A stretch of 64,000 nt of DNA, taken from assembly GCA_963822955.1 (NCBI GenBank), contig CAWGJS010000001.1:1116001-1180000 (forward strand), in the 5' to 3' direction. The notes beneath the pieces are model-generated. The model saw only the letters and a list, made by a program, of their open reading frames with translations. It had not been told where the DNA came from and did no database searches. Origin of the DNA: JAJYUU01 sp963822955 (lineage in GTDB: Bacteria > Actinomycetota > Actinomycetes > Streptosporangiales > Streptosporangiaceae). The position numbers and the translations under genes were made by a program. Positions 42,508-50,901 of this stretch are shown here, in pieces (within the stretch, counting starts at the first letter, position 1; each line of letters begins with the position of its first letter).

Positions 42508-45277
42508 GGCGCCTCCCTGGCAACTCGTGCCTCACGTGCGCGACGGCGCGCCCGCACGATCGCCTTCCGGGTTTCCTCCGCCGCGAGCAGCGCTGCCCCG
42601 AACGCGACCAGCATCAGCCAGTCGGCCAGGCTGAGCGGGGCTGTGTTGAATACCTTCTGTAGCGGGGGAAGGTAGCTGATGGCGCACATCAAGCCGATCC
42701 CGAAGAATTCGGCGTACACCAGCGGCCGGTTCGACAGCACCCCGACCCGGAACAGGCTCTGCACGTCGGTGCGGACAGCGAAGCCGTTGAAGAACTGGCT
42801 CACCACGATGCCCGCCTGGGTCATTGTCAGCGCCTCCCGGTAGACGGGATTATCCGGGGTGAAAGCGCTGAACGGCAGGTGGGCAGTGTGGATTTTCCAG
42901 AAGAACGCGATCACCACGCCGACAGACTGGATCCCGCCGAGGAAGCAGAAGCGCCGGACTACCGCCCAGTTGAACAGGTGCTCGCCGCGTGGCCGGGGGG
43001 GTCGGGACATCGTGCCAGGCTCGGTGCGCTCGGTTCCCAGGGCGAGGGCGGGCATCACGTCGGAGCCGAGGTCAATGGCCAGCACCTGCAGGGCGCTGAG
43101 CGGGACGAGCGGGAACCCGACGAACACCGCGACCAGGATCGGCGCCAGCTCGGCGAGGTTGTGGCTGAACAGGTAGATCAGGAACTTGCGGATGTTCTGG
43201 TAGACGGAGCGGCCGAGCTCGACCGCGGCGGCGATGGACGCGAACGAGTCGTCCAGCAAGATCATGACCGAGGCGGCGCGGGCGACGTCGGTGCCGCCCT
43301 CGCCCATCGACACGCCGATGCTCGACCGCTTGAGCGCGGGCGCGTCATTGACCCCGTCCCCGGTCACGGCGACGACCTCACCACGATCTTCGAGCGCGGC
43401 CACGATGCGCATCTTGTGCTCGGGCTTGGCCCGGGCGAACAGCACCTGGCCGTCTCCGAGGGCGATCCGGGCGAGCTCATCGTCGCTCATGGCGTCGAGG
43501 TCCGCCGCCGTTCACGATGCGCACCGGGCCGTCGCCGACGATGCCGACGCGGCGGGCGATCGCCTCGGCGGTGAGCCCGTAATCGCCGGTGATCATGTCG
43601 ATGGCGATGCCCGCGCGATGGCAGGCCGAGACCGCGCCTACCACCTCGGGCCGCGGCGGGTCCGACATGGCCACCAGGCCGAGCAGAGTGAGCCCGTCCT
43701 CGGCTTGAGCCGCGTCGGGGTGCTCGGACGCGACGTCGCGCCTGGCCACTGCGAGCACCCGGAGTCCCTGCGCGGCGAACCCGTCGTTCGCGGCCCCGAT
43801 TCGCTCCCGGGTGGCTGCGTCGAGTGACCGGTCGTCCCCGGACCAGCGGACGGCCGACGAGCGGGCCAGCACGGCCTGCGGTGACCCTTTGACCAGCGCC
43901 TCGTACCGTTCACGGCCGAGCGAATGCACCGTGGTCATCAGCTTCCGGTTCGCGTCGAACGGGAACGTGGCGGTGCGGGGCGTGCGTGCTTCTTCCGCCT
44001 GCAGGTTGACTCCGGCTTTAGCGGCAGCGACCAGGAGCGCTCCCTCGGTCGTATCGCCAAGCACGCGCCAGCCCAGCCGGCGCGCCGGATCGGGGGGAAG
44101 CAGGCGCGCATCGCAGCACAAGCCAGCGGCCCTGAGCACGGCGCCGGCCGGGGCAGGATCGGTGACCTCACCCTCGGGCGCGTAGCCGACACCGGTCACC
44201 TCGTGCTGCCGGCCGGACTCCCACACCGCCTGCACCGTCATCTCCGCCTTGGTCAGCGTGCCGGTCTTGTCGGTGCAGATGACCGTGGTCGAGCCGAGAG
44301 CCTCGACCGCCGTCAGCCGTTTGATCAGCGCGTGCCTGCGGGCCATGCGGCGGACCGCCACGGCCAGCGACACCGACATCGTGGCCGGCAGCCCCTCGGG
44401 CACCAGGGCCACCATCACGCCGAGCGCGAACACGAACGAGCCAACGACTCATGGCTGGCAAAGGCCCGGACTACGAACAGGCCCAGTCCCCGCCGCGATC
44501 GCGACCGCAGCGACCCGCCGGGCCATGCTGTTCACTTCCCGCTGCAGCGGGCTGTCCTCGCGCTGGCAGGCCCGCGGTCAGCCGGTAGATCCGGCCGAAC
44601 TCGGTGCCGAGCCCGGTCGACGAACACGATCGCCCGGCCGTTCCGCTGACCACCGACGTTCCCATGAACACGCAGTTGCGCGCATCGGCCGCCCGGTCCT
44701 GCGGCTACCGCCTCGGAGATCCGCGGCGTCGGCCGGCTCTCCCCGGTCAGCGCGGCCATCTCGACCAGCAGCTCATTGCGCCTCGACGAGGCGGCAGTCC
44801 GCCGAGATCGCGTCTCCGGCGTCGAGCACGACAACGTCACCGGGCACGAGGTCGGCGGCAGGAACCTCGATCCGCTCGCCGTCGCGGATCACCCGCGCAG
44901 GTAGCCGGGACCATCGCCTGCAGCGCCTCGGCGGTCCGCTCTGCGGCGTGCTCCTGCGCGAAGCCGATCACCGCGTTGAGCAGAACCACGCAGAAGATGC
45001 CGACCGCGAGCACCAGGGTCGCCGAGTCCCGCGGCGTAGTGAGCAGATAGGCGAGCAACGTAACGGCGGCGGCCACAATCAGCACGACCGCGAACATGTT
45101 CGCGAACTGCGACCCGAACTCGGCGAACACCGACCGACCGCGGGCCCTCGGCAGCTCGTTGGCACCGAACTCGGCCGTCCTGGCCGCCGCCTCGGTCGCC
45201 GTCAGCCCTCGCGGGAAGGTCTTGAGCTCGGCATAGACCTCCAGCGGCGACAGGGTAAGCACGGCAGGCGCTGCCAT
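42495..45277 (-). pseudogene. Cation-transporting P-type ATPase, multiple frameshifts
   Basis: Pieces in all three minus-strand frames together make a full P2-type ATPase: N-terminal GLTATEAAARTAEFGANELP (frame from 45277), DVVVLDAGDAISADCRLVEA near 44830, ALTGESRPTP near 44740, GLGTEFGRIYRLTAGLP near 44590, VALVPEGLPAT and the phosphorylation motif CTDKTGTLTKAEMT (frame from 44433), then TGDGVNDAPALKRSS and six C-terminal membrane segments (frame from 43490). Frame changes are needed near 44890, 44775, 44700, 44640, 44450 and 43495. Not translatable as one protein. It neighbours two damaged TrkA genes, so the whole ion-transport block has decayed or is badly sequenced. Confidence 0.85.
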
Positions 45278-45524
45278 GACCCGATGCTCTCGCGCAGTCG
45301 CCCGTCAGAGCCAGGGACGGAAGTCACCGGCGGCGGACTTCGATCGTCGGAAGCGAAAACACCGGCATTGCTCATCAAGGTTGCCGAACCGTGCTCCACG
45401 GAAGGCTGAGAGCGGCCTGTTGGCGTGGTAGCCGCGCACGTTTCGTGAGCTGAGGAGCCGTTCACGACGACCTGCGGGACCTTCGACCCTGTCCGTGATC
45501 GCGGGCAGGAATCAGCGTCGCCCT

Positions 45525-46283
45525 ATGAGCACGGTGTCGGTCTACTGGAGGCCAGTTACTCTCGACGCCGCGCTCGCGCTCGCGCACCGCGACGGCGCGG
45601 TCCCGATCGGCGGCGGCACCAAGGTCAACGCCGCGTCGTCCGCTGGCCCGGTCGAGATCATCGACCTGCAGGCACTCGGCCTGGACCGGATCGAGCCGAC
45701 AGCGGCTGGAGTGTCTATCGGCGCGACGGCAACGCTGCAGCAGGTCGCTGACGAGATGCTCGTGCCCGCGGCGGTCAGGGACGCGGCCCGGCGCGAAGCG
45801 CCGAGCACGCTGCGGGCCGCCGCGACCATCGGCGGCTGCGTGGCAGGCGGTCACTGGGATAGCGAGTTCCTGGCCACGCTGCTGGCCTGCGATGCCATGG
45901 TGACGCTGGCGCAGTCGGACGGCTTCCAGGAGCTCGACCTTGATTCGCTGCTGGCGAACCACCGCTCGCTGCGGGGCACGATCATCAGCCGCGTGCGCAT
46001 CGCGGGAGACGGCATCATTGCCGCCGCGCGCACCGGCCGGACGCTTGCCGACAGGCCGATCGTGTGCGCTGTAGCCCGCCGCACGGCCGATGGCGTGCGC
46101 GTGGCGCTGAGCGGGGTGGCTGCCAGGCCGGTGCTGAGCAGGACGGTGGTGATTCGGTCCGGCGCGGACGCAGCCGCCTGGGCGGAGCGGCTCGACCCGC
46201 CCGCTGACTTCCGCGGCTCCTCGCCATACCGCCGCGCCCTCGCGGTCACGCTCGCATGGCGGACAGTAGAGGCGGCCGCGTGA
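45525..46283 (+). CDS. FAD-binding subunit, XdhD-associated (YgfM-like)
   Basis: 252 residues from ATG 45525, a length like E. coli YgfM and shorter than the other two FAD subunits in the window. FAD-site motifs: AVPIGGGTKVNAASSAG near residue 25, IIDLQALGLDRIE and LRAAATIGGCVAGGHWDSEF near residue 85. The C-terminal CoxM-like region is reduced. Stop and next start overlap (TGATG). It should take electrons from the XdhD-like protein, although that protein lacks Fe-S ligands (see finding). The preceding ~240 bp holds only non-coding sequence. Confidence 0.85.
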   Translation: MSTVSVYWRPVTLDAALALAHRDGAVPIGGGTKVNAASSAGPVEIIDLQALGLDRIEPTAAGVSIGATATLQQVADEMLVPAAVRDAARREAPSTLRAAATIGGCVAGGHWDSEFLATLLACDAMVTLAQSDGFQELDLDSLLANHRSLRGTIISRVRIAGDGIIAAARTGRTLADRPIVCAVARRTADGVRVALSGVAARPVLSRTVVIRSGADAAAWAERLDPPADFRGSSPYRRALAVTLAWRTVEAAA

Positions 46284-49219
46284 TGAATATTCGCCTCACG
46301 CTCAACGGCATCGACAGGCAGCTTGACTGTGCTCCGGGCGATTCGCTGCTGACGGTGCTGCGCCGAGAGGGTTGCTTCAGTGTCCGCTACGGGTCGGGCA
46401 CGGGCGAGACTGGCGCTGCGGCCGTGCTCGTCGACGGCCTGCTGGTCGCAACGGACGTGCTGCTCGCGGCTCAGGCCGACGGCCACGACGTGACAACGGT
46501 CGAGCACCTCAACGCCGCGGTGGGCATGCTGCATCCGATCCAGGAGGCAATCGTAGACGCCGGGGCACTGCAGTCTGGTTACTCGGCAGGCGCGCTAGTC
46601 CTGGCGATCGAGGCGCTGCTGAAGCGCAAAGACGATCCATCGGAGCGCGAGATCCGGGACGCGCTATCGGGAGTTCTCGACCGCGAGACCGGCTACGTCA
46701 AGGTGGTCGAGGCAGTGCAGCGGGCCGCCGCGGCGCTGCGCGGGGAAAAGCCCCCGCCGATGGAGCCGCTGCTAATCCCGCGCCTGACTGGCCCGCGTCC
46801 GGTTGCTGGGAACGGGGTCGCCGACCCTGGCGAGCCCGCGTCACCGGCCACGCCACACCTAGTCGCCATGGCCGACGTCGCGAGCACCGCCGTTGTCGGC
46901 AAGGCCGAGCACAAGATCGACGCCGTGCGACTGGTGAAAGGCAACGCCTCCTTCACCGACGACGTGGAGATCCGCGGCATGCTGCACGCGAAGGTGCTGC
47001 GCAGCCCGCACGCCCATGCGCGCATTCTGGCGATTGACGACTCGCAGGCCCGCCAGCTGCCCGGCGTGCACGCGGTGGTGCACAGCGGCAACACCCCGCG
47101 GGTCAAGTACGCCTCGGGCGGCCAGTCCTGGCCCAACCCCTATCCGTGGGACCAGGTGAGCTTCGACGACAAGGTACGGCACGTCGGCGACAGGGTGGCT
47201 GCGGTCGCCGCCGACACCGAGGAGATCGCCGCCGAGGCGTGCCGCCGGATCAAGGTGAGCTATGAGATCCTCCCGGCGGTCTTCGACGAGACGCGCGCGC
47301 TGGCGCCCGGCGCTCCGGTGATCCATGACGAGGACGACAGCGTGGGCGTGCACGATGCGGCCCGCAACGTCAGCAACCACATCGAAGGCGCGACCGTGAC
47401 GGACATCGAGTCGGCGATGTCGGCGGCGGATCATGTCTTCGAGGAAACGTTCCGCGTCCAGCGAGTCCAGCACTGCGCGATCGAGCCGCACGTGACGATC
47501 GGCTGGCTCGACGAGGACGAGCGGCTCGTGCTCCGTACCTCTACTCAGGTTCCGTTCCACGTCCGCCGCATGGTTGCGCCGCTTCTGGGGCTGCCGGTGA
47601 AGCGGATACGCGTGATCAAGCCGCGGATCGGCGGCGGCTTCGGCGGCAAGCAGGAGATGCTGATCGAGGACATCGTCGGTCATCTGGTGCTCGCGACGCG
47701 CCGTCCGGTCCGACTGCAGCTGAGCAGGGAGGAGGAGTTCGCTGCGGCGCGCACGCGGCATGCCCAGACGATCACGTTCCGGACCGGGGTCCGCTCCGAC
47801 GGCACGCTGGTGGCCCAGGACATGCGCGTGGTGGCGAACACCGGCCCGTACGGGACGCACGGCTTCACTGTGCAGTCGGTGACCGGCACCCGCGGCCTGT
47901 CCTCCTACAACTGCCCGGCCAAGCGCTTCAGCTGCGACGTCGCCTACACCAACGGTCCGGTCGCGGGCGCCTTCCGCGGCTACGGGGCGCCGCAGGCGCA
48001 TTTCGCGCTGGAGTCGCACATGGACGACATCGCCAGGGCGCTCGGCCTGGACCCGATCGAATTCCGCCGCCGGAACTGGGTGAGCGCCGGCGACCCGCTC
48101 GACATCGTGCCGCGCTTGGGCGAACGCGGCGGCGTGACAGACATCGCCGACGAGGACCTGCCGCGCGTCACCAGTTGCGGAACTCGGGAGTGCGTGGCCC
48201 ACGTCCGGCAGGCCATCGAGTGGGAGCGTCGCGGTGACCCTGCCTGGCGCGCGCCCGCGGACCGGCCAGACGTGCGGCGGGGCATCGGGTTTGCGCTGTG
48301 CATGCAGGGGTCCGGGATACCGGGCATGGACATGGGCTCGTGCTCGATCAAGATGAACGACGACGGGTCCTTCAACATGCTGATCGGCGCCACCGACCTT
48401 GGCACTGGCGCGGACACGGTGCTTGCGCAGATCGCCGCCGAGGTGCTCGGCGTGCCGGTCGACGACATCATCGTCTACGCGTCTGACACCGATGTGACGC
48501 CGTTTGACGTTGGCGCTTACGCGTCCAGCACGACGTACATCTCTGGCATGGCGGTGAAGAAGGCCGCCGAGGCAGTGCGCAGCCGGATCACCGCGCGAGC
48601 GGCGCTGATGCTCGGCCGGTCCGACACGGACGCGATCGCGCTGCACGAGCGGCGTGCCTGGGCGCCCGATGGGCGCTCGGTCAGCCTGGCGGACCTGGCT
48701 CTGGACGCGCTGCACGCCAGGGATCAGGAACAGATCATGGGAACAGGGTCGCACGTGGCTCCCGACTCTCCGTCGGTATTCGCCGCCCAGGGCGCCGAGG
48801 TCGAGGTGGACACGGCCACCGGTCAGGTCACGGTGACCAGGCTGGTCATGGCGGTTGACTGCGGGGTGGCGATCAATCCGGTCACCGCGAGCGGGCAAGT
48901 GGAGGGCGGCATGCTGCAGGCACTCGGCTATGCGCTGACCGAGGAGGTGGTGCTGGACGAGGCGGGCCGGCTGGTGAACGACAGGCTCGGTCCGTACTGG
49001 ATCTACCGGGCCGATGACGCACCGCCCATGCAGGTCATCCTGGTGGAGACGGTAGAACCGACCGGCCCGTTCGGGGCGAAGGCCGTGGGCGAGATTCCGA
49101 TGGACGGAGTGGCGCCCGCGGTCCGCAACGCGGTCCTGGATGCGACCGGTGCCGCCATCAACGCCACTCCGCTGACGCCAGAGCGAGTATGGAGTGCGCT
49201 ACGGGAGCAGGCGGGCTGA
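46283..49219 (+). CDS. XdhD-like Mo hydroxylase with cysteine-free [2Fe-2S] domain
   Basis: 978 residues: a ferredoxin/[2Fe-2S]-type N-terminal domain (1-160) fused to a full Mo-binding subunit (about 205-978), the layout of E. coli XdhD, a predicted hypoxanthine oxidase. The N-terminal fold is well kept (VRYGSGTGETGAAAVLVDG, LHPIQEAIVDAGALQSGY, IRDALSGVL), yet all eight cluster cysteines are replaced: S38, T43, A46, D58, S98, S101, D133, E135. The Mo domain is intact: RIGGGFGGKQEM near residue 450, GAFRGYGAPQAHF near residue 560, DLGTGADTVLAQIAAEV near residue 705, GAYASST, and the catalytic Glu in KAVGEIPMDG near residue 935. It is coupled to both neighbours by TGATG overlaps. Probable role: hydroxylation of hypoxanthine or another purine. 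Confidence 0.85.
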   Translation: MNIRLTLNGIDRQLDCAPGDSLLTVLRREGCFSVRYGSGTGETGAAAVLVDGLLVATDVLLAAQADGHDVTTVEHLNAAVGMLHPIQEAIVDAGALQSGYSAGALVLAIEALLKRKDDPSEREIRDALSGVLDRETGYVKVVEAVQRAAAALRGEKPPPMEPLLIPRLTGPRPVAGNGVADPGEPASPATPHLVAMADVASTAVVGKAEHKIDAVRLVKGNASFTDDVEIRGMLHAKVLRSPHAHARILAIDDSQARQLPGVHAVVHSGNTPRVKYASGGQSWPNPYPWDQVSFDDKVRHVGDRVAAVAADTEEIAAEACRRIKVSYEILPAVFDETRALAPGAPVIHDEDDSVGVHDAARNVSNHIEGATVTDIESAMSAADHVFEETFRVQRVQHCAIEPHVTIGWLDEDERLVLRTSTQVPFHVRRMVAPLLGLPVKRIRVIKPRIGGGFGGKQEMLIEDIVGHLVLATRRPVRLQLSREEEFAAARTRHAQTITFRTGVRSDGTLVAQDMRVVANTGPYGTHGFTVQSVTGTRGLSSYNCPAKRFSCDVAYTNGPVAGAFRGYGAPQAHFALESHMDDIARALGLDPIEFRRRNWVSAGDPLDIVPRLGERGGVTDIADEDLPRVTSCGTRECVAHVRQAIEWERRGDPAWRAPADRPDVRRGIGFALCMQGSGIPGMDMGSCSIKMNDDGSFNMLIGATDLGTGADTVLAQIAAEVLGVPVDDIIVYASDTDVTPFDVGAYASSTTYISGMAVKKAAEAVRSRITARAALMLGRSDTDAIALHERRAWAPDGRSVSLADLALDALHARDQEQIMGTGSHVAPDSPSVFAAQGAEVEVDTATGQVTVTRLVMAVDCGVAINPVTASGQVEGGMLQALGYALTEEVVLDEAGRLVNDRLGPYWIYRADDAPPMQVILVETVEPTGPFGAKAVGEIPMDGVAPAVRNAVLDATGAAINATPLTPERVWSALREQAG

Positions 49220-50901
49220 TGTCGGCACACGGCGACGACGCGCTCCTCCGGGAGTTCCTGGCAGCGGTCGACGCCAGCGAACCGGTCGCGCTCGCCACCG
49301 TCGTGGAAACCAAGCGGTCAGTACCGCGGCACGCCGGATCGAAGATGGTGGTGTGGCCGGACGGCCGGTTCTCGGGCAGCGTCGGCGGCGGCGAGATGGA
49401 GGCCAGGGTCATCGCCGAGGCGTGCCTGGCGCTGGCCGACGGGCGCACCCGCCTGCTGCGCTATGAGCTGCTCGACCCAGCCAGCGGCGATCCCGGCGTA
49501 TGCGGCGGCGAGGTAGCCGTCTACGTAGAGCCGCGCCTGCCGGACCCGACCGTGCTGGTCGTCGGCTGCGGACATGTGGGCCGCGAGGTGGCGTCGCTCG
49601 CGCACTGGCTCGGGCTGCGCGTGGTGGCTACCGACGATCGCCCCGAGATGGTCACCACGGACCGGCTGCCGGGTGCCGACGTGCTCATCGCAGGGCCGGT
49701 CACCGAGGCGATCGGGGCAGTCCGAGCCGGCCAGACTCACGCGGTCGTGGTGTCACGCAGCATGCGGGTGGATCTTGAAGTCCTGCCGCCGCTGCTAGCG
49801 GCCGGCCTGCGGTCAGTTGGCGTGATCGGCAGCAGCCGGCGGTGGCAGGCCACCCGAGCGGAGTTGCTCGCCCGCGGCGTGCCGGCCTGCGATCTGGACC
49901 GGGTGCGGACCCCGATCGGCCTGCGACTTGGCGCGGAGACGCCGCGCGAGATCGCGATGTCGATTCTCGCTGAGGTTGTGGCCCTGCACCGCGGCGCCGA
50001 GGCGGCGGCCCGCTGGTCACCAGCGCAGCAAGGGCAAGCCGGCTGTGCGGACACTCTGGTTCTGCTGCGCGGCGGTGGTGACCTGGCGACGGGCGTGGCA
50101 TGGAGGCTGACCAGGGCTGGCTTCCCGGTGGTCGCCTGCGAACTTGAGCACCCCCTCACCGTCCGCCGCCGGGTCGCGCTGTCGTCGGCGGTGGCCGACG
50201 GACGCGTCGACATCGAGGGCATGGTCGGCGTCCGGGCGACTGCACCCGAGGCCTTCGGCCTAGCCCGGCAGGGACTGGTGCCGGTGCTGGTCTCACCCGG
50301 GCTTCCGGCGCTTCCTGCGCAGGTAGTCGTGGACGCGAGGATGGCCAAGCGCGTGCTCGATACGACCATCGACGACGCTCCGCTTGTCGTGGCGCTCGGC
50401 CCCGGTTTTACGGCGGGCCTTGATGCGCACGCGGTGGTTGAGACCATGCGCGGCCCGCACCTCGGCCGGGTGCTGTGGTTCGGTTCGGCTGCCCCGGACA
50501 CCGGCACTCCTGGCAAGGTCGCAGGGCGCGGGGCCGAGCGGGTGCTGCGAGCTCCCGCGGAGGGTGCCGCGCGCTGGCAGGTGCGCATCGGCGACCTTGT
50601 CGAGGCCGGCGCCGTGCTTGGCACGGTCGGCGGACAGGAGGTGCGCTCGCCGTTCGCGGGGGTGGTCCGGGGGCTGGTCGCGGACGGCACCGTGGTGCCC
50701 GCCGATCTCAAGGTGGGTGACGTGGACCCGCGGGCCGGCACCGACTGGCGGGAGATATCCGACAAGGCCCTCGCGGTCGGCGGCGGCGTACTCGAGGCTG
50801 TCCTGACCTGGCGGCGGAGGCTGGCAAACGGTATACCGCAACCTATACCGCAACCGGTGTCCGCCGCCGCGGCGCAGCGAGACCGTACGCAGGTGGAGTA
50901 A
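49219..50901 (+). CDS. XdhC-YqeB (EF2563) fusion, Mo-hydroxylase maturation factor
   Basis: 560 residues from ATG 49219. The N-terminal half is XdhC/CoxI: LATVVETKRSVPRHAGSKMV near residue 25, SVGGGEMEARVI near residue 58, then a Rossmann part VLVVGCGHVGREVASLAHWL near residue 112 and GLRSVGVIGSSRR. The C-terminal half (about 280-545) is the EF2563/YqeB family linked to selenium-dependent Mo hydroxylases: LLRGGGDLATGVAWRLTRAG, VALGPGFTAGLDAHAVVETM, GTPGKVAGRGAERVLRAP, SPFAGVVRGLVADGTVVPAD, ISDKALAVGGGVLEAVL. In E. coli these are separate genes. It should mature the Mo cofactor of the neighbouring XdhD-like enzyme. Its stop overlaps the adenine deaminase start (TAATG). Confidence 0.88.
   Translation: MSAHGDDALLREFLAAVDASEPVALATVVETKRSVPRHAGSKMVVWPDGRFSGSVGGGEMEARVIAEACLALADGRTRLLRYELLDPASGDPGVCGGEVAVYVEPRLPDPTVLVVGCGHVGREVASLAHWLGLRVVATDDRPEMVTTDRLPGADVLIAGPVTEAIGAVRAGQTHAVVVSRSMRVDLEVLPPLLAAGLRSVGVIGSSRRWQATRAELLARGVPACDLDRVRTPIGLRLGAETPREIAMSILAEVVALHRGAEAAARWSPAQQGQAGCADTLVLLRGGGDLATGVAWRLTRAGFPVVACELEHPLTVRRRVALSSAVADGRVDIEGMVGVRATAPEAFGLARQGLVPVLVSPGLPALPAQVVVDARMAKRVLDTTIDDAPLVVALGPGFTAGLDAHAVVETMRGPHLGRVLWFGSAAPDTGTPGKVAGRGAERVLRAPAEGAARWQVRIGDLVEAGAVLGTVGGQEVRSPFAGVVRGLVADGTVVPADLKVGDVDPRAGTDWREISDKALAVGGGVLEAVLTWRRRLANGIPQPIPQPVSAAAAQRDRTQVE

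Noticed and set aside
46859..48898. 679-codon frame antisense to the XdhD-like gene
   Set aside because: Same GC-bias shadow effect; no motif and no ribosome site.
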